Assembly: GCA_023418925.1 (NCBI GenBank)
Contig: JAEZYS010000003.1
Span: 62,001 to 126,000, forward strand
Direction of reading: 5' to 3'
DNA length: 64,000 nt
Origin: Bacillota bacterium
Lineage (GTDB): Bacteria; Bacillota; Clostridia; Oscillospirales; Ruminococcaceae
Shown: piece by piece, positions 8,870 to 17,672 of the stretch
How positions within the stretch are numbered: position 1 is the stretch's first letter
Layout of the letters: every line of letters begins with the position of its first letter
The notes under the pieces: model-generated
What the model was told of the DNA's origin: nothing
The model's database searches: none
What the model saw: only the letters and a program-made list of their open reading frames with translations
Program-made: the position numbers and the translations under genes

Positions 8870-9316
8870 ATGAATTATGAAATCGTAAATCTTGAAGAAA
8901 AAACTGTTGTTGGTCTTACTGCAAGAACAAGTAATGAACCAACTGAAGTAACTGCTGTTGTCGGTGGACTCTGGGGCAAGTTCCTTGGCGAAGGTCTTAT
9001 GGACTCAATAAAGAACCAGGCTAATCCATATGCTATCGGACTTTACACCAATTATGACTTTAAGGAAGTATCTTATGATGTTACAGTTGGAGTTGCGGTT
9101 ACAAAGAATGATGATCCTGAACTTTCTGCTAAGACAATTCCAGCAGGAAAGTATGCAGTTTTCAATATTAAAGGACATATTGTCAAGGATGTTGCAAAGG
9201 CATGGGAAGATATATGGGCTATGACACTTGACAGAAGCTTTACTGCTGACTTTGAAGAGTATCTTACTAATGACGAAGAAAATGCAGATATCAGAATTTA
9301 CGTTGCATTGAACTAA
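8870..9316 (+). CDS. GyrI-like/AraC-effector-binding domain protein
   Basis: This encodes 148 residues consisting of a single GyrI-like small-molecule-binding fold (SOUL/GyrI superfamily), recognisable from MNYEIVNLEEKTVVGLTART and the late IPAGKYAVFNIKGHI. The frame is open from 8804, but ATG 8870 has the GAAAGAGG ribosome site, so it was chosen. Free-standing members act as ligand binders or hydrolases for hydrophobic cationic compounds. It is the first gene after the WYL regulator and its putative operator, 14 bp before a second GyrI-like gene. Confidence 0.8.
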   Translation: MNYEIVNLEEKTVVGLTARTSNEPTEVTAVVGGLWGKFLGEGLMDSIKNQANPYAIGLYTNYDFKEVSYDVTVGVAVTKNDDPELSAKTIPAGKYAVFNIKGHIVKDVAKAWEDIWAMTLDRSFTADFEEYLTNDEENADIRIYVALN

Positions 9317-9330
9317 AATGAGGTGATTTT

Positions 9331-9969
9331 ATGCCGTCCTATGACTACAAAAAGGAATTCAAAGAACTGTACTTACCTAAGACTTCCCCATCAGTAATTA
9401 ATGTCCCTGCAATGAAATTCATTCAGGTCAGGGGAAAAGGAAATCCAAACGATACTGGCGGTGAATATCAATCTGCCCTGGATGCTTTGTATTCGCTTTC
9501 AAACACAATAAAGTTTATGCCAAAGGGCGGTATAACACCCAAGGATTATTTTGCTTATGTTGTTCCGCCGCTGGAAGGTATGTGGTGGATGGAAGGTATA
9601 GATGGCATTGATTATTCAAGGAAAAGAGACTTCAATTGGATATCAATGATAAGGCAGCCTGAGTTTGTAACTGACGAGGTGTTCAGTCAGGCATGTGAAA
9701 TCGTAGCAAAGAAAATGCCACAGATTGATTTATCAAAGGCACACCTTGTTGTATTTGAAGAAGGTTTTTGCGTTCAGTGTATGCATATAGGTGCGTATGA
9801 CGACGAGCCTGCAACAGTTAGCCTTATGGACAGGTTTATAGCAGAAAACAATCTTGAAAGTGATTTTACAGAAACAAGATTGCATCACGAAATATATCTT
9901 TCTGATCCAAGAAAGACCGAATTGTCAAAGTCAAGAACAATAATCAGACATCCTGTAAAGACAAAATAG
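9331..9969 (+). CDS. GyrI-like small-molecule-binding protein
   Basis: This encodes 212 residues of the larger stand-alone GyrI-like family. Characteristic stretches are PAMKFIQVRGKGNPND (about 26-41), YVVPPLEGMWW (about 73-83) and the C-terminal HHEIYLSDPRKTELSK. Homologues are common in Clostridia beside AraC- or YafY-type regulators and are thought to bind or detoxify small organic compounds. GAGGTG precedes ATG 9331. It forms an operon with the preceding GyrI-like gene; together with the WYL regulator this is a small ligand-responsive cassette. Confidence 0.85.
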   Translation: MPSYDYKKEFKELYLPKTSPSVINVPAMKFIQVRGKGNPNDTGGEYQSALDALYSLSNTIKFMPKGGITPKDYFAYVVPPLEGMWWMEGIDGIDYSRKRDFNWISMIRQPEFVTDEVFSQACEIVAKKMPQIDLSKAHLVVFEEGFCVQCMHIGAYDDEPATVSLMDRFIAENNLESDFTETRLHHEIYLSDPRKTELSKSRTIIRHPVKTK

Positions 9970-10040
9970 TATTTACATTTACAAGTCAATAAGAGCATTA
10001 TAATTAACAATCTAAAATAATTATCATCGGGGGTTGAACT

Positions 10041-10802
10041 ATGGACTTTGTAACAATCACACATGACAACCTTGAAAAGGAACATATCTGCTGCTGTATT
10101 ACCGATAAAAAGGGAGAGAACTGTGTTGCCTCGAAGAAAGCATGGATGAAGGACAGGCTTGATGACGGTCTTGTCTTTACAAAGCTTGATGTAAGAGGAA
10201 AGGTGTTCATAGAATACATTCCTGCTGAAAAGGCATGGTGCCCGATTGATGCAAAGGGATATATGCATATTGATTGTTTCTGGGTTTCCGGTCAGTACAA
10301 GGGTCAGGGATATGCAAGTCAACTTCTTGAAAAGTGTATTGAAGATGCAAAGTCAAAGGGCATGATAGGATTGACTGCTTTATCTTCAGTGAAGAAACTT
10401 CCGTTTATAAATGACCCGAAGTTTCTGAAGTATAAGGGATTTGTTACTGCAGATTCAGCAGAGCCTACATATGAGCTTCTCTATCTTCCTTTTAAAGAAA
10501 ACGCCCCAGTTCCGCATTTCAAAAAGCAGGTCAAAAAGCCTCATATTGATGAAAAAGGACTTGTTTTGTACTATTCATCGCAATGCCCGTTTACTGCAAA
10601 ATATGCTCCAATGCTTAAAGAAATTGCTGAACAGCATGGCACAACAGTAATACTGCATAAAATAGAAACAACAGAGCAGGCACAGAATGCACCCGCTCCG
10701 TTTACAACGTACAGCTTTTTTTACAATGGCGATTTTATAACAAATGAAATCTTTTCAGATAAGAAATTTGAAAAGTTCCTCCTTGAAAATATTTTAAATT
10801 AA
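10041..10802 (+). CDS. GNAT acetyltransferase with C-terminal YoaP domain
   Basis: This encodes 253 residues. The N-terminal GNAT domain has the acetyl-CoA loop in VSGQYKGQGYASQLL (about 81-95). The C-terminal half contains YYSSQCPFTAKYAP (about 175-188), a thioredoxin-like cysteine region typical of the YoaP domain. The substrate is unknown. A GGGGG ribosome site precedes ATG 10041. Its stop codon overlaps that of the convergent flavodoxin gene by 9 bp, so no independent terminator fits between them. Confidence 0.85.
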   Translation: MDFVTITHDNLEKEHICCCITDKKGENCVASKKAWMKDRLDDGLVFTKLDVRGKVFIEYIPAEKAWCPIDAKGYMHIDCFWVSGQYKGQGYASQLLEKCIEDAKSKGMIGLTALSSVKKLPFINDPKFLKYKGFVTADSAEPTYELLYLPFKENAPVPHFKKQVKKPHIDEKGLVLYYSSQCPFTAKYAPMLKEIAEQHGTTVILHKIETTEQAQNAPAPFTTYSFFYNGDFITNEIFSDKKFEKFLLENILN

Positions 10803-11282
10803 CTTTTCTGATTCAAGTATTTCAGAAACTTTATCATCAACTTTATCGATATTATGAATTTTAGGCAATGAAAATTTGCCTAATTTTTTTATGCTTTTTG
10901 CAGATGTGAAATGTTTTGCAGCATTATTCAGACACGCTTCTCCTCCTCTTGCAGCATAGGTTATATACAGGTATATGTTCTTACCTGAAAAATCATTATT
11001 ATTGACAAATTCTTTTACCGCTGGTGGGAAATTGCTAACCCAGTTCGGAAATCCTATAATAATGTTATCATATTCTGATAGATCAATTTTAGGAGTAACA
11101 AGCTTAGAAGAATTTCTTGAAATCATTTCTTTTGCTCCGTAAACGTACATGGATACAACATCCGCATTTGCTTTTTTATCTGTCTCTATTTCAAACTGTT
11201 TGCATTTCAGCTTATTGCACATAATATCGGCAATAAGCTTTGTTTGTCCCGAAATCGAATAGTAAATAATAATTGTATTCAT
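10794..11282 (-). CDS. Flavodoxin
   Basis: This encodes 162 residues of flavodoxin fold. The FMN loop is IIYYSISGQTKLIAD (residues 4-18), IIGFPNWVSNFPPAVKEFV is in the middle, and YITYAARGGEACLNNAAK comes later. It is a probable FMN electron carrier or flavodoxin-type reductase. It is divergently transcribed from the TetR-type regulator. The 200-bp gap between them holds inverted copies of TGTCACAC, so it is a likely target of that regulator. GGAGGTG lies just before ATG 11282. Confidence 0.85.
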   Translation of the reverse strand: MNTIIIYYSISGQTKLIADIMCNKLKCKQFEIETDKKANADVVSMYVYGAKEMISRNSSKLVTPKIDLSEYDNIIIGFPNWVSNFPPAVKEFVNNNDFSGKNIYLYITYAARGGEACLNNAAKHFTSAKSIKKLGKFSLPKIHNIDKVDDKVSEILESEKLI

Positions 11283-11353
11283 TTTGAAAGCACCTCCACA
11301 ATTTTTATGTAGACAGAAAAGTTTCTTATCTTGTAGTCAAATTCTTTAACAAA

Positions 11354-11451
11354 TGTCACACTTGTGTAACTTATAAATATATGATATATTGTTAAATATG
11401 AATAGTCAATACATTCAAGTTAAGTGCTACAAATTATGGACTTGTGTGACA
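11354..11451. promoter_or_regulatory. Candidate TetR operators between flavodoxin and tetR
   Basis: An imperfect palindrome GTCACAC-TT-GTGTAAC lies at 11355-11370. An inverted copy of its half-site, CTTGTGTGACA, lies at 11441-11451, just upstream of the tetR start. Identical 8-bp TGTCACAC half-sites in opposite orientation on both sides of a divergent promoter region suggest one regulator controlling both genes. Confidence 0.5.
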
Positions 11452-11484
11452 CTTTAAAAACATACCGAAAGGGGAAATACTTGC

Positions 11485-12066
11485 ATGGAAATGATTATGA
11501 AAGCAAGTGAAAATCCGAGTGCAATTCAGTCCCGAAAGCGAATTATTGAGGCATTGATTGATTTAATGCAGATAAAAAAGCTTGAGGATATTTCAATCAG
11601 CGAAATTACAGAAAATGCAGATGTTGTAAGACGAACATTTTATCGCCATTTCAAGTCAAAAGAGGATGTTCTTGACTCATATTTTAATTCCCTTTTAAAT
11701 GAATTTAAAGCGGGTTTGAATGAAGATGACAGAAAGATTGACTGCATGTATTCAATAAGAATTATACTGAATCTGTGTTATGTTAATAAGCGCTTATTTA
11801 CAGCTCTTGCAAAAAGCAGAATGTTGAATTATATGCTAGAAAAGTGGACAGACGTACTGCCGGAAATTCATCAGCAGATTCTTGACAGGATAGTAAATTT
11901 CCCTGATATCCAAAACGAAGAAGTGCTTGGGTACCTGCTTGCATTTAATTCTGGTGGAATATACAATATAGTTTTGAAATGGGTAAAAGAAGGCATGACA
12001 AAAACTCCTGACGAAATATGTAACATTGTTGAAAAGTTTGCGTTCGGCTCACTAATGGTAAAGTAA
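11485..12066 (+). CDS. TetR/AcrR-family transcriptional regulator
   Basis: This encodes 193 residues. The N-terminal HTH (about 15-62) contains ISISEITENADVVRRTFYRHFKSKEDVLDSYF, the standard TetR recognition helix pattern. The C-terminal ligand domain is of the TetR_C_8-like Firmicutes type. AAAGGGGA lies 9 bases before ATG 11485. It is divergent to a flavodoxin gene and probably represses it and itself through the repeats in the shared gap. The inducer is unknown; a redox-active or aromatic compound would fit the flavodoxin target (inference). Confidence 0.88.
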   Translation: MEMIMKASENPSAIQSRKRIIEALIDLMQIKKLEDISISEITENADVVRRTFYRHFKSKEDVLDSYFNSLLNEFKAGLNEDDRKIDCMYSIRIILNLCYVNKRLFTALAKSRMLNYMLEKWTDVLPEIHQQILDRIVNFPDIQNEEVLGYLLAFNSGGIYNIVLKWVKEGMTKTPDEICNIVEKFAFGSLMVK

Positions 12067-12197
12067 GTTAAATACAATAAGTTAATATTATTATGATTTA
12101 AACAAATTGTATTTTGATATACTTAAATTTTTGAAAGTATTAATTTAAAAAACGGATATAATAAGAATAAATATTTATTAAAGGAGCAAATAAAAAA

Positions 12198-12509
12198 ATG
12201 TCTGTAATAGAAGTTACAAAAGATAATTTCAAAGATGAGGTAATCTCTTCTGATAAGCCTGTATTAATTGACTTCTGGGCATCATGGTGTGGACCTTGTA
12301 AAATGCTTTCTCCTGTTGTTGATGAAATTGCAGAAGAAAACAATGGCTTTAAGGTCTGCAAAATTAATGTTGATGAAAATCCTGAACTAGCATCAGAATA
12401 CAAGGTTGCAAGTATTCCAACACTTATGGTTTTTAAAAACGGCAAGCTTATAAACACTTCCGTAGGAGTAAGGTCAAAAGAAGACATACTGAAAATGGTA
12501 AATACCTGA
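12198..12509 (+). CDS. trxA: Thioredoxin
   Basis: This encodes 103 residues, full length for thioredoxin, with the active site FWASWCGPCKML (Cys about 31 and 34) and the cis-proline segment ASIPTLMVF. It reduces protein disulfides in the cytoplasm, using electrons from the thioredoxin reductase encoded 17 bp downstream. AAAGGAG precedes ATG 12198. The two genes clearly form an operon. Confidence 0.96.
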   Translation: MSVIEVTKDNFKDEVISSDKPVLIDFWASWCGPCKMLSPVVDEIAEENNGFKVCKINVDENPELASEYKVASIPTLMVFKNGKLINTSVGVRSKEDILKMVNT

Positions 12510-12525
12510 TTGTATGGTATGATTT

Positions 12526-13437
12526 ATGTATGATATAGTTATTATAGGTGCAGGAACAGCAGGGCTTTCAGCTGCGATATACGCTGTCAGGGCTGGTAAA
12601 AAGGTACTTGTGCTTGAATCCAATTATTATGGAGGACAGATTGTAAATGCTCCTGATATAGAAAACTATCCCGGAATTAAGAAAATTTCCGGGTATGACT
12701 TTGCTGTCAGTATTTATGAGCAGGCAAAACAACTTGGTGCTGAAATAGAATTCAAAACAGTTACAGGTATTTCTAAGGATGGTAAAACATTCAGTATCCT
12801 GACAGATAAAGAAAACATTGAGTGCAGAGCTGTAATCATAGCAGCCGGCGCCAGACACAGACATCTTGGCCTTGATAAAGAAGAAAATCTTGTCGGCAAA
12901 GGAGTTTCCTATTGTGCTGTATGTGACGGTAACTTCTATAAGGAAAAGGTAACAGCTGTGGTAGGCGGCGGGAACACTGCAATTGAGGACGCAGAGTATC
13001 TTGCAAAGATATGCAGAAAGGTATATGTTATTCATCACAGAAGCGATTTTAAGGCTGAAAAAAGGCTTATGAGTGCTATCACAAAAAAAGAAAACGTTGA
13101 ACTGATTATTGACAGCACCGTTACATCATTAATTGCTGACGAAAAGCTGACAGGTGTTGAAGTCGAAAATATAAAAAGCAAAGATAAAAAGAAATTGGAA
13201 GTTGACGCTTTGTTTATAGCAATAGGCTTTGAACCTCAAAATGATAAATTTACTCCGCTTGTAGAACTTGATGAACGTGGGTATATTTCTGCAGGTGAGA
13301 ATTGTAAAACAAATGTTGATGGAGTATTTGCCGCAGGGGATTGCAGGACAAAGAAAATCCGTCAGCTTTCAACGGCAGCGTCTGACGGTTCAATAGCAGC
13401 ACTTTCTGCATGTGAATATCTTTCAAAGTATGAATAA
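12526..13437 (+). CDS. trxB: Thioredoxin reductase
   Basis: This encodes 303 residues of the low-molecular-weight bacterial type. The FAD loop is GAGTAGLSAAIYAVRAG near the N-terminus. The redox-active CAVCDG has cysteines at about 130 and 133. The NAD(P)H-binding site is GGGNTAIEDAEYLA (about 147-160), and VFAAGDCR binds FAD near 270. It reduces thioredoxin using NAD(P)H. No strong ribosome site is visible before ATG 12526, so translation may be coupled to trxA, whose stop is 17 bp upstream. Confidence 0.96.
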   Translation: MYDIVIIGAGTAGLSAAIYAVRAGKKVLVLESNYYGGQIVNAPDIENYPGIKKISGYDFAVSIYEQAKQLGAEIEFKTVTGISKDGKTFSILTDKENIECRAVIIAAGARHRHLGLDKEENLVGKGVSYCAVCDGNFYKEKVTAVVGGGNTAIEDAEYLAKICRKVYVIHHRSDFKAEKRLMSAITKKENVELIIDSTVTSLIADEKLTGVEVENIKSKDKKKLEVDALFIAIGFEPQNDKFTPLVELDERGYISAGENCKTNVDGVFAAGDCRTKKIRQLSTAASDGSIAALSACEYLSKYE

Positions 13438-13440
13438 AAT

Positions 13441-13470
13441 AAGGGTACTGAGCAAAAGCACAGTACCCTT
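13441..13470. terminator. Bidirectional terminator between trxB and the tRNA ligase gene
   Basis: AAGGGTACTG pairs with CAGTACCCTT around a 10-nt loop, directly between the two convergent stop codons. Confidence 0.85.
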
Positions 13471-13486
13471 TAACTATCTTAAATTA

Positions 13487-15514
13487 TCATTCATTCTGCT
13501 GGAACTGACTTGGGTGTCTTGTAAAGAAGTCAACTCTAGGTTCAAGGAATTTGAGCTTCTGCTCAGTTTTTCCGTCTGCAAATTTCTGTATTGTATCGAA
13601 AATATAATCCCAGTCCCAGAAATCTTCATCAAATCCAAGGTATTCAAGCACCATTGATGTTCCCTTAGGAGCAATAGGGTGGAGGAGAACAGCGGCAGTT
13701 CTGATCATGTGGAACAGGTTTACAAGTGACTGTCTGCGGAATTCTTCGTTGTCGTCTGTATCATAAATCTTCTTGACTCTTGCCATGTATTTGCTTGCTT
13801 TTCTGATATATGAGTCAAGAACATAAGTTACCTGATGGAATTCAAACTTGTACATAAAGCGCTCGTACTCAAGGATAGCCTTTTCAGCGTCTGCAAGAAC
13901 ATCTGCTTCAACATCACCAATAGGCATATTTCCGTCGTAATATTTCTGAACATCGTAAATACATGTACGGATAATTCTGTTGAATACGTTAGAAAGCAGG
14001 AAACCCTCCTTAGTAACTGGATCGCTCTCGTCCTCCTTAGCGGCAGGATTGAGAGGTTTTGGCTGGAAGCTTACACTTCTCATGCCAAGTCCGAGGCTGA
14101 TAAAGTGCATACGAAGCTGTTCAGCTGTATAGTAATCGAGAAGTTCCTCTGCCATAGGTGGCTTGATACTTCCACTGCTGCTTGCCTTTTTATCAAGGAA
14201 AAGAATATGATGGTTAGCAACAAGTACAGGCAACTGCATTTCGCCATCTTCAGGCTGAGTAGAGAGATTGTCCTTGCCCTGTAAAGCCATGAACATAGCC
14301 ATTTCAGCAACACCATAGAAATAAATATTGTCCTGACCGATGAACTGATAAACCTGTGAGTCCTTTGAACACCAGTAGTTTTTCCACTCTTCAGTATTCT
14401 TGCCAATAGAATCAAGATAAGCCTGTGTAAATGAAATAGGTGCCCAAAGTGATTCAGGCCATACCCATACTGTAAGTCCTTCTTCACCTTCCATAACAGG
14501 TGCAGGAACACCCCATTCAATGTTTCCGGTAAGTCTGAAAGGAACGAGCGTCTTGCCAGTACGGAATCTGATTCCTGCGTTGGCAAGAACTTTTTCAGCG
14601 CCATCACGTTCGTTAAGAGTATTGAATTTTATAGTAAATGAAGTTTTTTTAGGCTCTTCAATAAACTCATGTTCAGCCATCTTATCCTTGACAGAATTAT
14701 ACTCTTCAAGATATTCATTCATTACATATATAACAGGAGGTTCAAGGAATTCGCTGATAGTCTTGTAAACAACAGGACGGACATTTTCCTGTGTCCTGAT
14801 TTCTGAAGCATATTTTCTTAACTCATCAAAATGTTCAGTAAGCTTAAAATACCAGTTTACAACATCCTTCATTACAGGTTTTTCGCCTGTAAGTGTACTC
14901 TTAGGGTCAATAAGGTTTACAGGCATATACTGATGACCGAGGTCACATTCGTCTGCATATCCCTTTTCTGACTGACATCCCTGTACAGGACATTTACCTA
15001 CAACCTGACGTCCATTCAGGAAAGTGCCGACCTTTTCATCATAGAACTGAGCAGTAGAAATCTTTTTTAAATGACCATTGTCATAAAGCTTTTTAATAAA
15101 TTCTTCTGAATATTTATTGTGAACTTCTGCTGTCTTTCCAAGGCCAGACGCCCCGAAAAGATTAAGACTTATATCATATTCTTCAAGTGTTTTCTTCTGG
15201 TTTTCATGGTTGGAACTGACAAAATCCTTGATAGTTCCTGTATATCCCTTTTCTTCCTTAAGCTTACGGTAGCTTTCGGCGATAGGTGAGCCATAGCAGT
15301 CAGTCCCGGAAACAAATATAACATTATCCTTACCGATTCTGTCCCTTAAAAAGCGAGCAAAAACGTCAGCAAAAACGAATACGCCGCCGACATGTCCGAA
15401 ATGAAGACACTTGTTGCCGTAAGGCATACCTCCGGTGATAACTGCACGCTTAGGAAATTGTGGTCTGTTGTCACGACTGATTTTCTTTTTATAATCCTTG
15501 TTGTTATTATCCAT
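13487..15514 (-). CDS. metG: Methionyl-tRNA synthetase-like class I tRNA ligase (divergent)
   Basis: This encodes 675 residues from ATG 15514, which has GGAGG seven bases upstream; the frame is open to 15559 without ribosome-site support. The Rossmann core is MetRS-like: GMPYGNKCLHFGHVGG replaces the usual HIGH motif. A CPVQGC...CDLGH zinc knuckle follows, then QFIGQDNIYFYG, then an anticodon-binding helical domain. The KMSKS loop is not canonical: LFLDKKASSSGS occupies that place. It probably attaches methionine to tRNA-Met. If the genome has a second, canonical metG, this copy may have a special role. No T-box leader is visible upstream. Confidence 0.75.
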   Translation of the reverse strand: MDNNNKDYKKKISRDNRPQFPKRAVITGGMPYGNKCLHFGHVGGVFVFADVFARFLRDRIGKDNVIFVSGTDCYGSPIAESYRKLKEEKGYTGTIKDFVSSNHENQKKTLEEYDISLNLFGASGLGKTAEVHNKYSEEFIKKLYDNGHLKKISTAQFYDEKVGTFLNGRQVVGKCPVQGCQSEKGYADECDLGHQYMPVNLIDPKSTLTGEKPVMKDVVNWYFKLTEHFDELRKYASEIRTQENVRPVVYKTISEFLEPPVIYVMNEYLEEYNSVKDKMAEHEFIEEPKKTSFTIKFNTLNERDGAEKVLANAGIRFRTGKTLVPFRLTGNIEWGVPAPVMEGEEGLTVWVWPESLWAPISFTQAYLDSIGKNTEEWKNYWCSKDSQVYQFIGQDNIYFYGVAEMAMFMALQGKDNLSTQPEDGEMQLPVLVANHHILFLDKKASSSGSIKPPMAEELLDYYTAEQLRMHFISLGLGMRSVSFQPKPLNPAAKEDESDPVTKEGFLLSNVFNRIIRTCIYDVQKYYDGNMPIGDVEADVLADAEKAILEYERFMYKFEFHQVTYVLDSYIRKASKYMARVKKIYDTDDNEEFRRQSLVNLFHMIRTAAVLLHPIAPKGTSMVLEYLGFDEDFWDWDYIFDTIQKFADGKTEQKLKFLEPRVDFFTRHPSQFQQNE

Positions 15515-15729
15515 TGATAGGCCTCCAGTATTTAAATATGGCAAAGAACACTTTGCCATTACACTATTGAATTATTTTATCATATTATGTATTGAATTGC
15601 AAGAATAATATACTTAATATGCATGTTCAGGCTAAAATTATACTTTATGCTGTATTTATTTTTATGAATTGGATAACAGTAATGAGCTATGAAATATATT
15701 AAAAATATATCAAATATATAATAAAATAA

Positions 15730-15758
15730 TTGAATAGAAGAAATTAAAGTAGTATAAT
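15730..15758 (+). promoter_or_regulatory. Sigma-A promoter of deoC-deoB
   Basis: TTGAAT at 15730-15735, a 17-bp spacer, and TATAAT at 15753-15758, 34 bp before the deoC ATG. Confidence 0.7.
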
Positions 15759-15792
15759 AATAAATAGATATTACAGGAAAGGTGAATCTGCT

Positions 15793-16449
15793 ATGGAAAA
15801 CAGTATTTTATTTTCACATATTGATCATACACAGCTTAAAGCCGTGGCTGATTGGAAAGATATACAGAAACTTTGTGATGAGGCTGTAAAATATAATACA
15901 GCGTCCGTCTGTATTCCACCTTCATATGTCGCAAGAGTTAAAAACGTTTATGGGGACAACCTCAGAATCTGTACGGTAATAGGATTTCCTTTAGGTTACA
16001 GTACAACTTCTGTAAAGGTTTATGAAGCAGAGGAGGCTATCATTGACGGTGCAGATGAAATTGATATGGTAGTAAATCTCGGTGATATCAAGAACGGTGA
16101 TTTTGAAGCTGTTACTGAAGAAATCAAGGCAGTAAAGGAAGTTGCCAACGATAAGATATTAAAAGTAATAATTGAAACCTGCTATCTTTCAGAGTATGAG
16201 AAAGAAAAGCTCTGCAGGTGTGTTTCTGAAGCACAGGCAGACTATATCAAAACCTCAACAGGCTTTGGAAGTGCTGGAGCAGAAATAGAAGATATAAGAT
16301 TGTTCAAGGCTAATATCAGCGATGAAGTTAAAATCAAAGCTGCGGGAGGCATAAGAACAAAAGAAGATATTGAAATGTTTATTAATGCCGGATGTGACAG
16401 GGTAGGAACAAGCTCGGCAGTAGCTATTCTTACTTCTGAAGAAAAATAA
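15793..16449 (+). CDS. deoC: Deoxyribose-phosphate aldolase
   Basis: This encodes 218 residues, the normal length for DeoC. The Schiff-base lysine is in DYIKTSTGFGSAGA (about Lys152), and the conserved KVIIETCYL and KAAGGIRTKEDIEMFINAGCDRVGTSS segments are present. It cleaves 2-deoxyribose-5-phosphate into glyceraldehyde-3-phosphate and acetaldehyde. AGGAAAGGTG precedes ATG 15793. It forms an operon with phosphopentomutase, giving the nucleoside-salvage branch that feeds deoxyribose into glycolysis. Confidence 0.96.
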   Translation: MENSILFSHIDHTQLKAVADWKDIQKLCDEAVKYNTASVCIPPSYVARVKNVYGDNLRICTVIGFPLGYSTTSVKVYEAEEAIIDGADEIDMVVNLGDIKNGDFEAVTEEIKAVKEVANDKILKVIIETCYLSEYEKEKLCRCVSEAQADYIKTSTGFGSAGAEIEDIRLFKANISDEVKIKAAGGIRTKEDIEMFINAGCDRVGTSSAVAILTSEEK

Positions 16450-16502
16450 TTACAGGGATGGATTAATGTCAAAATACTTTTCACATTGGAATGGAGATTT
16501 TT

Positions 16503-17672
16503 ATGGCGGATATTAGAAGAATTTTCCTCATTGTACTTGACAGCGTCGGAATAGGCGAAGCGCCTGACGCAGATAAATTCGGAGATGTTGGAAGTCATAC
16601 TGTCGGCACTTGCTTCAAATCTGGAAAGCTGAATGTTCCTAATATGCAGAAGTTAGGGCTTTTCAATATTGATGGAATTAACTGCGGAGAACCTGCCAGC
16701 AACCCATCAGCAGCATATGCAAAAATGACCGAGTCGTCCAAAGGAAAAGATACGACTATTGGTCATTGGGAAATAACAGGAGTAATATCAAATGAACCTC
16801 TTCCGACTTACCCTGATGGGTTTCCAAAGGAAGTTATTGAAGAGTTTGAAAAGCAGACAGGCAGGAAAGCAATTTGCAACAAGCCTTATTCAGGAACAGC
16901 AGTAATAAAGGAATATGGCAGTGAGCATATGGAAACAGGTGCGCTTATTGTTTATACATCCGCAGACAGCGTTTTTCAGATTGCGGCTCATGAGGATGTT
17001 GTTCCAGTTGAACAGCTTTACAAATATTGTGAGATTGCAAGAAAAATCCTTTGTGGAAAACATGCAGTCGGAAGAGTTATTGCAAGACCTTTTGTAGGAG
17101 AATATCCTGACTTTAAAAGAACATCAAACCGCCATGATTTTTCTCTTAAACCACCAAAGGACACTGTTCTTGACTATATTTCAAAATCAGGCCTTGATGT
17201 AATTGCTGTCGGAAAAATCAATGATATCTTTGCAGGCAAGGGTATTACACAGATGACAAGAACAATAAATAATGATAACGGCATGGAAAAAAACTTAGAA
17301 TATGTAAAGACTGATTTCAATGGACTTTGCTTTGTAAATCTTGTTGATTTTGACATGCAGTACGGCCACAGAAATGATATTCCTGGGTATACAAATGCCC
17401 TCAATAAGTTTGATGAACAGCTAGGACAGTTGCTGCCAATGCTGAATGATAACGATGTTCTGATGATTACAGCCGACCATGGCTGTGATCCTGGAACTGC
17501 AAGCACAGATCATTCAAGAGAATATACTCCGCTCCTTGTTTATGGTAAGAAAATCAAGTGTGTTAATATGGGCATAAGACCAACCTTTGCAGACATTGGA
17601 GCAACTGTTGCAGATATGCTCGGAGTTAGTGCAGAAACAGATGGAAAATCACTCACTTCTCAATTACTTTAA
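16503..17672 (+). CDS. deoB: Phosphopentomutase
   Basis: This encodes 389 residues, typical for DeoB. Metal-site motifs are IVLDSVGIGEAPDA at the N-terminus, DTTIGHWEITG (phospho-Thr near 87), DMQYGHRND near 283, and ADHGCDPGT near 325. It interconverts (deoxy)ribose 1- and 5-phosphates. GGAG lies six bases before ATG 16503; an in-frame ATG at 16491 would overlap that site and was rejected. It is 53 bp downstream of deoC. Its last 20 bp overlap the convergent FAD-reductase gene. Confidence 0.95.
   Translation: MADIRRIFLIVLDSVGIGEAPDADKFGDVGSHTVGTCFKSGKLNVPNMQKLGLFNIDGINCGEPASNPSAAYAKMTESSKGKDTTIGHWEITGVISNEPLPTYPDGFPKEVIEEFEKQTGRKAICNKPYSGTAVIKEYGSEHMETGALIVYTSADSVFQIAAHEDVVPVEQLYKYCEIARKILCGKHAVGRVIARPFVGEYPDFKRTSNRHDFSLKPPKDTVLDYISKSGLDVIAVGKINDIFAGKGITQMTRTINNDNGMEKNLEYVKTDFNGLCFVNLVDFDMQYGHRNDIPGYTNALNKFDEQLGQLLPMLNDNDVLMITADHGCDPGTASTDHSREYTPLLVYGKKIKCVNMGIRPTFADIGATVADMLGVSAETDGKSLTSQLL

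Noticed and set aside
12131..12162. Promoter TTGAAA/TATAAT before trxA
   Set aside because: The two boxes are 20 bp apart, outside the normal range; a promoter is likely nearby but I cannot place the -35 box.
12568..13038. 156-codon open frame on the - strand
   Set aside because: It is antisense to trxB, which has all family motifs; a shadow frame.
14080..14607. 175-codon open frame on the - strand in another phase
   Set aside because: It lies inside the methionyl-tRNA synthetase-like gene; the synthetase frame carries the motifs.
15515..15792. T-box leader for the tRNA ligase gene
   Set aside because: No T-box sequence, antiterminator or long leader is visible on the - strand; the ribosome site follows a short AT-rich gap.
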